Shown: positions 44,409-54,478, counted from the stretch's first letter. The stretch is 64,000 nucleotides of DNA from Putridiphycobacter roseus (GCF_003234935.1 NZ_QKSB01000007.1:1-64000), one strand, 5' to 3'. Notes: a model not told the origin generated them from the letters alone. Program-made: numbers and translations.

Positions 44409-47400
44409 TTAATTGTTTACCGTGTTAAAATAATTGTTCACCATATTCTTATAGTAAACTCTTAGTCCTACCGGAAGCGTTCTTAGTAATTCAATTTCTG
44501 CCTCCTTCTTTTGGTTATACTCTATTAATTTATTTTGGTTACCTTCTTCTAAGTTTTTTCCTGATTTTGATTCACGCTCCTCACTAAATCCACGTTCCAT
44601 AATCGCTTTTTCATTTTCCAATAAACGTGTCATAATATCTTGCTGGCGTTTTAACATATTATTGGTATATCCATTATTCAACAAATCATTCTCTAATTTT
44701 TCCAAGTCTTCAATTAATGGGTTTAGTCCATTTCCTGCTCCAGACCCATCCTTATTTAATTCTTGACGTATGTTTTGTAAAGCCTTTCGCATTTGCGCTT
44801 GCTCCATGGCCATCTTAGCAACCTCTTTAGCGCTAAGTCCCGGTATACTCCCTTGTCCATCTCCTTGCGTTCCCATGCCACTTCCTTCTCCTGGTTTCTT
44901 CCCTTCTTTACCACCTGGATTCTCTCCATTTTTCATTTGCTCCATTTGCTTTTTGAGTTGACTTTTCATTTGCTCCATGGACATTTGAGAAGAAGGCTTT
45001 CCTTTTCCTGAACCACCTGGCTTATCACATTGACCAGAACCAGGCATTTTATTTTTCATGGCTTCTTGCATTTGCTCTAAAGCTTCCGCTAATAATAATG
45101 CCAACTCATTATAACTGGTGACTGCATATTGTTGGTGATGCATCACCTTGGATAAATTTCTATCATGTCCATATCCCATCACTTTTTCTTGGTTAAAATC
45201 AAGATCATTTAAATGTGACAAAATAGTATTAGAAATTTGAGGTTGTCTTTTTGCCAATGCCAATAAAGAATCTTTTACGATTAAAGTCGACTGGTTAATT
45301 TGCAATTGCTTTCTATTGTAGCTAATCAATAGTGGATTCTTTTGATCTATTAAATCATAATTTTCCATTAAGTTTTCTTGTTGAAAAGATAAAGCCACAA
45401 TGTTTTCTAGAAGAAATCGTAGCTTTTCCATGTCTTCCCCTTCTTGCTGTGCAGCGGCCGCTGATAACATTGCCTGCACATCATCTGCCATTTTTTCCAT
45501 CATATCGGCTGCCTTTTCTTGATTTTGGGCCGCCTTTTTTTCCTTGCTATCTCCCAAATTTTCTTTGGCATCTTGCATTTCCTTTTCAATTTGCTGTTCT
45601 TCCTCTTTATTAAAATCTAAATCTTTTGGCTTTTCTAACTCCTCATTCATCTGCTTCGCCTCTTCCATGTCCTTTTTAATCTCCTCAAATTCGCTGTTTA
45701 AAGATTCCTGTTGTTCTTCCAGTTTTTCTGCACTTTCCTTTTTATCCTTAGTTGCTTCTTCCAAAGCATTTTGTTTTTCTGCTAATTCTCTTAATTGCTC
45801 CTCTATGCTTTCTATCTTTTTATCTAATTCTAGATTCTTAAATATTTCCAATGTACGGTCTAGTTCATCTTCCAACTTATTAGACTTTTGTTCCATCTTT
45901 TCCATATTTTTTAAGATGTCATCCTTATTCATCTCCTCCATCATTTTTTCTAGCTCCTCTAACAAAGCTTTCATTTCATCATCCATTAAGTCTTCCATCA
46001 ACTTCTCTAACATTTCTTGTTTGGCCTTTAGCTCTTCTGAATTTTGCAAAAACTCTTCTTCTTGTTGTGCTTTTTGATCCAATTGCTGATTTAACTGTTC
46101 CAACTTCTGTTGCAAATCTTTTTGAAGATTCAACATGTTATTCATACTTTGTTTATCTTTCCAGTCAGGCGTAGTTTTATTAATCAAATTATTTTTGATC
46201 GACTTAATGTCTTCCTTTAATGCTTTTGCATCCTTAATTGCAGCATTCATTTCCTTTTTCAAATTTTCAGACTGTTCCGACAAATCATTTTCCAGTTCCG
46301 ACAACTCAGCCACCCGATAAGTTAATACGGAAGAAGTAGTAGACTTATAGCCATTGGGTGCATCATTATCGCGCACGACAAAATAATAGTCGACCGTACT
46401 ACCAGGTTTTAATTGCAAACTTTTAAAATCTAAACTATAAGCAAATGTTTGATTCGTTTGTTGGGCCAGAATTGGAATATTATACTTATTCACTGCCGCC
46501 GAATCTTTATACTGTGTTTTTACTATAGCAGTTAAAGTTTTAAAACCATAATCGTCTTGAATATTTCCACTAAAAAATCTTTGCAAAGGTTGTAATGAAT
46601 CCATTTGTTCTTCAACTTCAATGCTAGGATAATGATCGGCTATCACCACAATTTGATTAGATAAAGTATCCGCATTCAATAATTGTTTTGTACTAAACAA
46701 TAAATTATAAGTCTGACTAGCACGCAGTACTTGATTAAACTTAAACTCATGATTTGCATTGGGTAAAAGGGACAAGCTAGTATCTTCAAATTTAGAAACC
46801 ATTTTCACCGTATTTTGGGAAGACAATAACCATTCAATCCTTGTTCCTTCCGGAATGGTAAGGTCAGACAAATCACTAATTTCATCCGCTGCCATACCAG
46901 TATGCTTTGGATAATTCAATTTTATTTTTACCCCATCCAATACCGGTTTTTGTAACACATTTACAGTAAATTGCTGTGATTTAAATCCATTCGCTTCACA
47001 ATAGAAATTTAAATCTTCCCCTAAATTTGCGAAATCGTGTACAAAAGTCAAATTATTTTGTTTTGTCAAATTATAAGTCCCGTTACTAGAAACAATCTTA
47101 ACCTCCTTAGGAATTTCACTGCCATTTAATTTAATTTCTAATGTATAATTACGTCCCTGTATAACAGAATCGGCACTTTTTAAAATAAATTCAAAGGGAG
47201 CCTTTTCCACAAACTCCATGTTATAATTAACCAAACGTTTAGAACCATCCGAAAAAATGGACGGGCGAATCAGTAAAATTAAAAAGATGACAAATAGAAT
47301 TGGTAATAAATATTTTAGGTATTTCTTATTATTAGAAAGTTGTATACCAGTAGTAAAAGGAATAACAGACAAGGCATCCGCTTTTTGATTAATACTGGCT

Positions 47401-47786
47401 TCCACCAAATCATAATTATATTGCTCTGTATTTAGTTGCGTTTTTAATTGTAGCGTATTTTCTAATTTATCCCCAACATCCGGAAAGAGTTTTCCAATTA
47501 ATTGAGAAGCTTCATTTTCATTTAGACGATCACCTAGATTAAACAATTTTAAAAAAGGTATTATAATATATCGGATTAAAACATACCCATTGACCAATAA
47601 AAAAGAAAAGAAAAGAAATGAACGAATATTACCATTAAAACGACCAAAATATTCAAGCGTAGAAACGACTAAAAAAGAAAGCAGGAAAATACTTAAAAAG
47701 AGGAATCCACCTTTTATCATTTCATTCTTATAATACTTACGAATGAAGCTTTCTATTTGTAATAATAAATCTTGAAACTTTCCCAT
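44409..47786 (-). CDS. DUF4175 family large membrane-anchored coiled-coil protein
   Basis: The 1125-residue protein has TM helices near residues 25-45, 54-76 and 157-175. A large beta-rich periplasmic region follows (about 180-490). A long Glu/Lys/Gln/Met-rich coiled coil spans about 490-780, and a Gly/Pro/Lys-rich linker with repeated M-x-x-M-K patterns lies near 930-990. The order and position (next to the ATPase, ybeY and mnmG) fit the Bacteroidota DUF4175 family. Its role is unknown; a scaffold at the cell envelope is plausible. Divergent from gltX. Confidence 0.85.
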   Translation of the reverse strand: MGKFQDLLLQIESFIRKYYKNEMIKGGFLFLSIFLLSFLVVSTLEYFGRFNGNIRSFLFFSFLLVNGYVLIRYIIIPFLKLFNLGDRLNENEASQLIGKLFPDVGDKLENTLQLKTQLNTEQYNYDLVEASINQKADALSVIPFTTGIQLSNNKKYLKYLLPILFVIFLILLIRPSIFSDGSKRLVNYNMEFVEKAPFEFILKSADSVIQGRNYTLEIKLNGSEIPKEVKIVSSNGTYNLTKQNNLTFVHDFANLGEDLNFYCEANGFKSQQFTVNVLQKPVLDGVKIKLNYPKHTGMAADEISDLSDLTIPEGTRIEWLLSSQNTVKMVSKFEDTSLSLLPNANHEFKFNQVLRASQTYNLLFSTKQLLNADTLSNQIVVIADHYPSIEVEEQMDSLQPLQRFFSGNIQDDYGFKTLTAIVKTQYKDSAAVNKYNIPILAQQTNQTFAYSLDFKSLQLKPGSTVDYYFVVRDNDAPNGYKSTTSSVLTYRVAELSELENDLSEQSENLKKEMNAAIKDAKALKEDIKSIKNNLINKTTPDWKDKQSMNNMLNLQKDLQQKLEQLNQQLDQKAQQEEEFLQNSEELKAKQEMLEKLMEDLMDDEMKALLEELEKMMEEMNKDDILKNMEKMEQKSNKLEDELDRTLEIFKNLELDKKIESIEEQLRELAEKQNALEEATKDKKESAEKLEEQQESLNSEFEEIKKDMEEAKQMNEELEKPKDLDFNKEEEQQIEKEMQDAKENLGDSKEKKAAQNQEKAADMMEKMADDVQAMLSAAAAQQEGEDMEKLRFLLENIVALSFQQENLMENYDLIDQKNPLLISYNRKQLQINQSTLIVKDSLLALAKRQPQISNTILSHLNDLDFNQEKVMGYGHDRNLSKVMHHQQYAVTSYNELALLLAEALEQMQEAMKNKMPGSGQCDKPGGSGKGKPSSQMSMEQMKSQLKKQMEQMKNGENPGGKEGKKPGEGSGMGTQGDGQGSIPGLSAKEVAKMAMEQAQMRKALQNIRQELNKDGSGAGNGLNPLIEDLEKLENDLLNNGYTNNMLKRQQDIMTRLLENEKAIMERGFSEERESKSGKNLEEGNQNKLIEYNQKKEAEIELLRTLPVGLRVYYKNMVNNYFNTVNN

Positions 47787-47873
47787 AATATTTATCCAAC
47801 CTATAAAGTTAAGTTAAATCCCTTTAACACTCGCAAAAATATAAGCAAAAGGTATAAGAATCCTTAAAATATG

Positions 47874-47881
47874 TATCTTTG
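47874..47881 (+). promoter_or_regulatory. -7 element before gltX
   Basis: TATCTTTG fits TAnnTTTG and lies 15 bp before the chosen start codon. No convincing -33 is visible. Confidence 0.45.
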
Positions 47882-47896
47882 TCGCTTATTAAACAA

Positions 47897-49435
47897 ATGA
47901 GCATGTCAGAAAAAATTAGAGTAAGGTTTGCACCCAGTCCAACAGGACCTTTACATATGGGTGGCGTAAGAACCGCTTTGTACAATTATTTATTCGCTAA
48001 AAAAAATGGCGGAACTTTTATTTTAAGGATAGAGGATACTGACGAAAAAAGGTTTGTACCTGGTGCAAAAGAATACATTTTAGAATCACTAAAATGGTGT
48101 GGTATTGAACCTACAGAAGGAGAAGGATATGGTGGTGAAAAAGGACCGTATACACAGTCAGAAAGAAAACACATTTATCCACAATACGCACAACAATTAA
48201 TTGATAATGGTCATGCTTATTTAGCTTTTGATACTTCAGAAGATTTAGAAACAATGCGTGAGCAAGCCAAAACCATGGGACTTGCGAATTGGCAATACAA
48301 TGCAACAACAAGGTCTTCCATGAAAAACTCACTTTCTTTATCGAAGGAAGAAGTTGAAAAGCGATTAGCAAACAAGGAACCTTATACGATAAGAATTAAA
48401 ATGCCCCGTAACACGGAAATTAAATTCGAAGATGAAATTAGAGGTTGGGTAAGTGTAAACACCAACAATCTAGATGATAAAGTTTTAGTTAAGGAAACTG
48501 GCGTACCCACTTATCATTTAGCAAACATAGTAGATGATCATTTAATGGAAATCAGCCATGTAATTCGTGGAGAAGAATGGTTACCATCTGCACCTTTACA
48601 CGTATTTTTATATGATTCATTTGGATGGGACAGACCAAAATTCGCACATTTACCTTTAATACTTCGTCCGGACGGAAAAGGAAAATTAAGTAAACGTGAT
48701 GGCGATAAATTAGGTTTTCCTGTATTTCCAATTGACTGGTTATCTGTAGAAGGAGAAAAATACTCCGGTTATAAAGAAAATGGCTACTTACCAGAAGCCT
48801 TCATCAATATGTTGGCATTTTTAGGATGGAACCCAGGTGACAATAAAGAAATTTTCTCCTTAAAAGAATTAGAAGAAACCTTTACACTACAAAGAGTAGG
48901 TAAGTCTGGCGCTAGATTTGATCCAGAGAAAACAAAATGGTTTAACCAACAATATTTACGCGCATTATCCAATGAGCAATTGGCAGAAATGTTAAAACCA
49001 ATCTTAGCAGAAAAGCAATACGATTATGATGCAACATATGCAGCCAAAGTATGTGGTTTAATGAAAGAACGCGCTACATTTATAGCAGATATCTTAAATG
49101 AAGGTGATTATTTCTTTACTACGATTAGCGAGTATGATGCAAAAACGGTACAAAAAAAATGGAAAGCAGATACCAAAGAAATCATGCTAGAATTAACGGA
49201 AGTATTGAGCAACGTAGAAGACTTTACCGAAGCCAATATTGAAGCAGCATTCAGTAATTACTTAGCCAAAAATGAATACGGGTTTGGTAAAGTAGGACCA
49301 GGATTCAGGTTATTAGTCACTGGAAAAGGAATGGGACCATCTATGTTTGAAATATGCGAAACATTAGGAAAAACGATTGTGATGAAGAGAATGAGTGAAG
49401 GAATAGATAAAGTTGAATCATTAAAAGCTAACTAA
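47897..49435 (+). CDS. gltX: glutamyl-tRNA synthetase
   Basis: The class I synthetase has the HIGH-equivalent APSPTGPLHMGGVRTALYN, GGTFILRIEDTDEKR and KMSKS-equivalent GKLSKRDGDKLGFPVF. The start is 47897 (MSMSEKIRV; 47903 also possible), giving 512 residues. It charges tRNA-Glu; discriminating versus non-discriminating type is not resolved. folB starts on the last base of its stop codon. Confidence 0.96.
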   Translation: MSMSEKIRVRFAPSPTGPLHMGGVRTALYNYLFAKKNGGTFILRIEDTDEKRFVPGAKEYILESLKWCGIEPTEGEGYGGEKGPYTQSERKHIYPQYAQQLIDNGHAYLAFDTSEDLETMREQAKTMGLANWQYNATTRSSMKNSLSLSKEEVEKRLANKEPYTIRIKMPRNTEIKFEDEIRGWVSVNTNNLDDKVLVKETGVPTYHLANIVDDHLMEISHVIRGEEWLPSAPLHVFLYDSFGWDRPKFAHLPLILRPDGKGKLSKRDGDKLGFPVFPIDWLSVEGEKYSGYKENGYLPEAFINMLAFLGWNPGDNKEIFSLKELEETFTLQRVGKSGARFDPEKTKWFNQQYLRALSNEQLAEMLKPILAEKQYDYDATYAAKVCGLMKERATFIADILNEGDYFFTTISEYDAKTVQKKWKADTKEIMLELTEVLSNVEDFTEANIEAAFSNYLAKNEYGFGKVGPGFRLLVTGKGMGPSMFEICETLGKTIVMKRMSEGIDKVESLKAN

Positions 49436-49791
49436 TGCATTTTGTAGAAGTAAACGGAATTGAATGTTATTCGTACCATGGGTGTATGAACGAAGAAAGC
49501 GTATTGGGCGGTAAATACATAGTGGATGTTTCCATAGAGACTGACTTTTCAGTTGCCGCTAAAACAGATGAATTAGTCGATACGATAGATTATGTTCGCA
49601 TCAAAGAGATTGTAGCAGCAGAAATGGCTATTCGTTCGAAGCTAATTGAGCACGTTGGACAAAGAATTACTAACCGTTTTAAGGAAGAATTCAAATTTTT
49701 CATTGAATCAACCGTAAAAATTCACAAGGTAAACCCACCAATTCAGGGCACTGTGAGAGATGTTTCAATAATCATCAAATCTAAACTTTAA
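49435..49791 (+). CDS. folB: dihydroneopterin aldolase
   Basis: The 118-residue protein matches FolB: VEVNGIECYSYHGCMNEESVLGG (with the catalytic Glu near the YHG motif), DTIDYVRIKEIV and a C-terminal KVNPPIQGTVRDVSI. It converts dihydroneopterin in folate synthesis. It overlaps the gltX stop by one base. Confidence 0.95.
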   Translation: MHFVEVNGIECYSYHGCMNEESVLGGKYIVDVSIETDFSVAAKTDELVDTIDYVRIKEIVAAEMAIRSKLIEHVGQRITNRFKEEFKFFIESTVKIHKVNPPIQGTVRDVSIIIKSKL

Positions 49792-49795
49792 AGTA

Positions 49796-49826
49796 TTGCA
49801 CACTTTAAATTAATTTTTTATCTTTG
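49796..49826 (+). promoter_or_regulatory. promoter of tRNA-Cys
   Basis: A TTG at 49796-49798 and TATCTTTG at 49819-49826 are separated by 20 bp, matching the Bacteroidota -33/-7 promoter pattern. The -7 element lies 16 bp before the tRNA 5' end. Confidence 0.65.
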
Positions 49827-49842
49827 TGCCTTCCTAAAAAAG

Positions 49843-49913
49843 GGTCACGTGGCCGAGTGGCTAGGCAGTGGTCTGCAACACCATCTACGGCGGTTCGAAT
49901 CCGTCCGTGACCT
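49843..49913 (+). tRNA. tRNA-Cys (GCA)
   Basis: The 71-nt cloverleaf has a seven-bp acceptor stem GGTCACG/CGTGACC, an anticodon stem GTGGT/ACCAT with loop CTGCAAC (anticodon GCA), and a T arm GGCGG-TTCGAAT-CCGTC. The discriminator is T and CCA is not encoded. Its 3' end is the first part of the 187-bp tandem repeat that follows. Confidence 0.96.
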
Positions 49914-49926
49914 CAATAAATTAAAA

Positions 49927-49958
49927 ACGCTTCATGTTTACATGAGGCGTTTTTTTTT
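49927..49958 (+). terminator. intrinsic terminator after tRNA-Cys (repeated in each unit)
   Basis: ACGCTTCATGT and ACATGAGGCGT form a stem with one G-U pair, followed by a run of T residues. The same hairpin recurs at offsets of 187 and 374 bp. Confidence 0.8.
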
Positions 49959-50486
49959 GTGCTATTTATTGATGAACCTTCAGGTGAAAGCAATCAATCG
50001 TGCAAAAAAAATAAGACCACGTAAGTGGACTGTGTTTTTAATTCTGACTTAGCCCGTCTAAAACGGATCATGAGTGAAACGAGTAATCCGTCCGTGACCT
50101 CAATAAATTAAAAACGCTTCATGTTTACATGAGGCGTTTTTTTTTGTGCTATTTATTGATGAACCTTCAGGTGAAAGCAATCAATCGTGCAAAAAAAATA
50201 AGGCCACGTAAGTGGACTGTGTTTTTAATTCTGACTTAGCCCGTCTAAAACGGATCACGAGTGAAACGAGTAATCCGTCCGTGACCTCAATAAATTAAAA
50301 ACGCTTCATGTTTACATGAGGCGTTTTTTTTTGTGCTATTTATTGATGAACCTTCAGGTGAAAGCAATCAATCGTGCAAAAAAAATAAGACCACGTAAGT
50401 GGACTGTGTTTTTAATTCTGACTTAGCCCGTCTAAACCGGATCATGAGTGAAACGAGTAATCCGTCCGTGACCTCAATAAATTAAA

Positions 50487-50514
50487 AGCACTACTTTTCA
50501 GTAGTGCTTTTTTT
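50487..50514 (+). terminator. terminator hairpin of the diverged fourth unit
   Basis: AGCACTACT and AGTAGTGCT form a perfect 9-bp stem with loop TTTC, followed by T residues. It differs in sequence from the hairpin of units 1-3. Confidence 0.75.
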
Positions 50515-50676
50515 GTGTCAAAATTTTTGGTGAGCCTTTAGGTGAAAACAATTGATTTGATACAAAAAAACACTTTACGTCAGTAAAGGGGTTTTAATGC
50601 TGACTTAGCCCGTCTAAAACGGATCATGAGTGAAACGAGTAATCCAATATTAAGCCTTATATAAAAAACCTTCTTC

Positions 50677-52992
50677 TTACTCTTCCACAACCACTTTCTT
50701 TTTTCGGCGTCGAATAAAAATAAAAAGCAGTACAAAAACAGTCAAAGCAACTCCACCAATCATCAACCATCTTTCTTGACGTTCTTTTGCTTCCTTTTCA
50801 AATTTAAGGGTCTCTAAAATGGACAGGTAACCATTATTATCCATTCCTGGAGTGACAGCCTCAACTACCCAGTTATCTGGTCGCAAACCTAGGGAATCGA
50901 CGTGGATTAATGCAAGACTGAAACTAGAATCGATTACTGCAAATTCATTGTTATATTTCATCACATCCACCAAAAAGCCATTGGCATCATAAACTTTTAT
51001 TTGTTCTCCTTTTTTAGAGAGACCAAAATTCAAGTCGGTAATTTGAAAACCATTTACTGCAGTGGAACCTATCACCAATAAATCATTTGGTTTTAAGGTA
51101 ATATGTTCTTCTATAACATATCCTTTTTTAAAGCTGCGATCAGTCACTCGCCATTGGTACAAATCAACACTTTCATTTGAACGATTGTACAGTTCAATCC
51201 AATCTCCTGTTGTATCACTATCTACTTGATTAAAAGAAACTTCATTGATAATAATTTGATGGCGGTATTCACTCGAATCCTTTGCAACAATAATTGGTTT
51301 TAATTGCATTGCTTGGTCGGCAGTAAAAACAATCTTCTCCGTTTTTTCTGCAAGGCCTTCCCAACCAATCAATTCATAATCGTGTTTTGGTTTGACTTTT
51401 ATGGTTTGTGGAATTCCTTTAAAATATAAACCACTATAAGATTCTTTTAATTGCAATGAATTAAATGTAACATCACAAACACTATCACCAGGATGTGTAA
51501 ATTCAATTTGCACAGTGGTATCGAGTTCAAACTTGATTTTTAAATGTTGCCATAAATGTTCAGGTCTTAAACGCACAAACTTTTCGACTATCGCCAAATT
51601 GTCTTCCCAGTTTTTTACGTTGGCTCCCCATCTCTTTTGGTGGTAAGGTATTTCATTTTCTATTTTTTTTGACATTTTATGCCATAATCTCAGTGCAGTA
51701 TCGGCATGGAAATACGTATTTAAATAATCAGAAAAAGTATTGATGTACTGTACTTTCAAATCCTCATTCTGTAAAAGTGTTCTAATGATAAAAGTCGACC
51801 AACCGGGATTTGGCCATTTTTCGTTACTGAAAGTCGTAAATTTTCCTAGTGTATTAGAAGCGTAACCAGTCCTATCGTCATTAGAAAGTCCCATGTCTAA
51901 ATCATAAAAAATCCACCGCCATTTGGCTTTGGGCTTACGCTCTTTAAAGTACCGAATATTTCCACCAGCATCTTTATTATCGGAATATACTTCTGAAATA
52001 TTGTAGCGGATGTAATCGTGCAAATCCATGAATTTTCCCAAAGAATCTTTTACAGTTTCTAAAGTCAAATCTTGGGTCCTTAAAAATTTTAATAAAAACT
52101 TATATTGGGTGGAATACCCATGTCGTTTTACGCCGTTATGCCTTAAAATATCGACCTTATCTTTATCTACATCAAAATTAGCTGCTAAATAATGTTCGCT
52201 AATTTTCTCTCTTAAATTTTGAATTCCCCAATACCTACCATTGATAAAAACTATGGCTGGTTCATATGCTTGAACTGCAACACCAGTAGGTTTGGCCAAC
52301 TGGGTCATAAAAGCATCTCTCAATTGGGTACGCTTAAAGTCACCTCCTGAATTTCTGATGATAAATGATTTGTACTTTTTGTTTTTACGTTCCTTAAATA
52401 TTGGATATTCAAAGCGTTTTTTTCCATATTTACTCCTGGCAATAATGGCCAATGATTTTTGCGGCAGCATTCTACTGTACCCGCCAAAAAGACTCATACC
52501 TGCCAATTGGTTAAAACACTTTTTTCCTTTTTTAGAATACAGTTCTACATTACATTCATACTCCCAAGATTTCCAAAAATTAGCGCCGTAATAAGGCATA
52601 GTAGAATCTGCACAACAACCTTTTTCAAAAATTCCCTTGTCGTAACTCCAAAAATTTCCAGGTTCAGAAACAATTGAAATAATGGGCAAATCATAAGCAC
52701 GGTCACAAAAATAAGACTGTGTTTTCACCTTAGACCTTACACCATTTTGATAAGCTACAGCCCTAATTACTGCAACATCCTGAACATAAATAGAATCGAC
52801 ATATAATGTGGTACCTGAATGCGGTGCCGAACCGTCGAGGGTATAATAGATACTTTCAGCAGAATCAGCAACAAGTTTAACGTACACAGGCGCTTCAAAT
52901 TTACCGCCAGTAGGGTAGTATTTTAACTTCTGAGCACTAAGCGTACTCTGTACTAGGCACAATGACAAAAAATACAAACTCCATTTCAACAT
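50677..52992 (-). CDS. CotH-kinase/lamin-tail envelope protein
   Basis: The 771-residue protein has a signal peptide (MLKWSLYFLSLCLVQSTLSAQ) and a chitobiase C-terminal-like domain (YYTLDGSAPHSGTTLY). A CotH-type kinase domain follows (RWIFYDLDMGLSNDD, GRYWGIQNLREKISEHYL), then a lamin-tail domain (IIINEVSFNQVDSDTTGDWIELYN). The end is a TM anchor (VALTVFVLLFIFIRRRKKK). CotH kinases phosphorylate secreted proteins with ATP; here the C-terminal anchor fixes it in the envelope. It is divergent from the DUF4856 gene. Confidence 0.85.
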   Translation of the reverse strand: MLKWSLYFLSLCLVQSTLSAQKLKYYPTGGKFEAPVYVKLVADSAESIYYTLDGSAPHSGTTLYVDSIYVQDVAVIRAVAYQNGVRSKVKTQSYFCDRAYDLPIISIVSEPGNFWSYDKGIFEKGCCADSTMPYYGANFWKSWEYECNVELYSKKGKKCFNQLAGMSLFGGYSRMLPQKSLAIIARSKYGKKRFEYPIFKERKNKKYKSFIIRNSGGDFKRTQLRDAFMTQLAKPTGVAVQAYEPAIVFINGRYWGIQNLREKISEHYLAANFDVDKDKVDILRHNGVKRHGYSTQYKFLLKFLRTQDLTLETVKDSLGKFMDLHDYIRYNISEVYSDNKDAGGNIRYFKERKPKAKWRWIFYDLDMGLSNDDRTGYASNTLGKFTTFSNEKWPNPGWSTFIIRTLLQNEDLKVQYINTFSDYLNTYFHADTALRLWHKMSKKIENEIPYHQKRWGANVKNWEDNLAIVEKFVRLRPEHLWQHLKIKFELDTTVQIEFTHPGDSVCDVTFNSLQLKESYSGLYFKGIPQTIKVKPKHDYELIGWEGLAEKTEKIVFTADQAMQLKPIIVAKDSSEYRHQIIINEVSFNQVDSDTTGDWIELYNRSNESVDLYQWRVTDRSFKKGYVIEEHITLKPNDLLVIGSTAVNGFQITDLNFGLSKKGEQIKVYDANGFLVDVMKYNNEFAVIDSSFSLALIHVDSLGLRPDNWVVEAVTPGMDNNGYLSILETLKFEKEAKERQERWLMIGGVALTVFVLLFIFIRRRKKKVVVEE

Positions 52993-53154
52993 GAATCAAA
53001 TGTATTTACAATTATCTAATGTTGAATACCCTTGGGTCATCTAATTATTAAATGCCAGTGTTTAATAATTATTTGTTGGATATGATTTTTATCAGGATTT
53101 CAGAATAAAGCACAATTTTTTTTAAAACCTTATTTATATTCATTCTTAATTGCA

Positions 53155-53162
53155 TATATTTG
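53155..53162 (+). promoter_or_regulatory. -7 element before DUF4856 gene
   Basis: TATATTTG fits TAnnTTTG, 38 bp before the start codon of the first gene of the operon. No -33 is clear. Confidence 0.35.
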
Positions 53163-53199
53163 CCAAAAAAACAAGCTATTTATAATTAATCTAAATAAA

Positions 53200-54426
53200 A
53201 TGAAGTTCATTAAATCCACAATTTTAACCCTTGGTGCCCTTGCAACATTGAGTACTTCTTGCAGAAAAGAAGGATGTACAGACGATTCTGCCATCAATTA
53301 TTCAGAAGAAGCAAAAAAGGATGATGCATCTTGCATTTATGACAATTCAGTGGCAGTTCCATCTACTTATTCATTTAATAGAGATGGTGTAAGTTCAGTA
53401 AGCTTTGACGGGCAAAAAGAAAGATTAGACATGTTAAGTGAGTTAGTAGCTTACATGAAAACTGCAAATACCGCAGGTGTAGCAGTAAGTGCTGATGATT
53501 TAAAAGCAATGTATGCCAACGATAACTTTACTTGGGCGGATGTCAACAATTTAGGAATGACCGGTTCATCTAAGCAATTAAAAAACAAGACAGCTTATGC
53601 TGTTGCAGGAGGATCGGCTGATACAGGAGTACAAGACAGATTTTTGGCTTATTTTGACTCTATCGCAAACATTAGTGCAACGACAACGACTGCTGTTGAA
53701 AATGGCATGGCAAATGTAAGTGGAGTTTGGCCAAATGACGGTTCAAAAGGTCCCTATTTAATGGGCGGAAACGGAAAAGAATACACACAATTTGTAGAAA
53801 AAGGATTAATGTGTGCGGTATTTATGAACCAAATCACCGTAAATTATTTAGGCGGAATCAACAATTCTGACAATACAACTATAGTGGATGCAACTGCTGG
53901 AAAAAACTACACAGAAATGGAGCACCATTGGGATGAAGCCTTTGGATATTTTACATCTGAAATCAATTTTCCAACAGCAGGAACCGACCGTTTTTGGGGT
54001 AAATATTCATTTGGAAGAGAAGATTTAATTGGTTCAGCAACCAAAATATACAATGCATTTAAAACAGGTAGAACTGCAATTGTAAACAAAGACTATACTT
54101 CAAGAGATGCGAATGTTGTAATTATCAATGACGAATTAGAAAGAGTTGCAGCAGGTACCGCTATTCACTATTTAAATTCAGCAAAAGACTACATTACAAA
54201 CAACACGGCTAGAAACCACGTACTATCTGAAGCAACTGCATTTTTAGAAGGATTAAAATACGGCTATAATGCCATTTCTAATAAAGGAATGAGTTCAACA
54301 GAAATTGATATGGCATTGGGCTATATTGGTGATGACTTTAATGTGGTTAGCATCAGTAACCTTAATGCTGCTATTGATTTAATTGCCGTTAGCACAGGAT
54401 TAGAAAGCGTAAAAGCATCCTTATAA
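53200..54426 (+). CDS. DUF4856 family lipoprotein
   Basis: The 408-residue lipoprotein (lipobox near STSCRKEGC) begins with CTDDSAINYSEEAKKDDASC, a Cys-flanked module seen in surface lipoproteins. A helix-rich domain matches the DUF4856 style (EMEHHWDEAFGYFTS, FWGKYSFGREDL, NAFKTGRTAIVNKDY). It resembles, but is not, imelysin. It is the first gene of a four-gene run with imelysin, HTTM and a TonB-dependent receptor, suggesting a metal-uptake role at the outer membrane (inference). Confidence 0.8.
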   Translation: MKFIKSTILTLGALATLSTSCRKEGCTDDSAINYSEEAKKDDASCIYDNSVAVPSTYSFNRDGVSSVSFDGQKERLDMLSELVAYMKTANTAGVAVSADDLKAMYANDNFTWADVNNLGMTGSSKQLKNKTAYAVAGGSADTGVQDRFLAYFDSIANISATTTTAVENGMANVSGVWPNDGSKGPYLMGGNGKEYTQFVEKGLMCAVFMNQITVNYLGGINNSDNTTIVDATAGKNYTEMEHHWDEAFGYFTSEINFPTAGTDRFWGKYSFGREDLIGSATKIYNAFKTGRTAIVNKDYTSRDANVVIINDELERVAAGTAIHYLNSAKDYITNNTARNHVLSEATAFLEGLKYGYNAISNKGMSSTEIDMALGYIGDDFNVVSISNLNAAIDLIAVSTGLESVKASL

Positions 54427-54437
54427 TAATTCAAAAC

Positions 54438-54467
54438 TCCCTGGTGTGTAAACCAGGGAATTTTTTT
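54438..54467 (+). terminator. hairpin between DUF4856 and imelysin genes
   Basis: TCCCTGGT and ACCAGGGA pair with a short loop, followed by seven T residues. It may partly terminate transcription and set a lower level for the downstream genes. Confidence 0.65.
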
Positions 54468-54478
54468 AATCATTGATT

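Larger units (their letters stand above)
49901..50648 (+). repeat. 187-bp tandem repeat carrying the tRNA-Cys 3' end and terminator hairpins
   Basis: Three units of exactly 187 bp (49901-50087, 50088-50274, 50275-50461) start with CCGTCCGTGACCTC, the tRNA 3' end. Each contains a terminator hairpin, a CCAC-GTAA-GTGG stem, the CCCGTCTAAAACGG motif and GAGTGAAACGAGTAAT. A fourth, diverged unit (50462-50643) keeps the ends but has different hairpins. I see only three differing positions among the first three units, so expansion is recent. The shared AATCCGT joint suggests unequal recombination. Confidence 0.93.

Noticed and set aside
45544..46077. 177-residue Ser/Phe-rich frame opposite the DUF4175 gene
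   Set aside because: It is the antisense shadow of the Glu/Lys-rich coiled-coil region of the DUF4175 gene.
49849..50052. 67-residue open frame over tRNA-Cys
   Set aside because: It is read through the tRNA and repeat sequence; the RNA gene explains the conservation.
49901..50648. CRISPR array
   Set aside because: Units are 187 bp without unique spacers, and contain terminators and a tRNA end; this is a tandem duplication.
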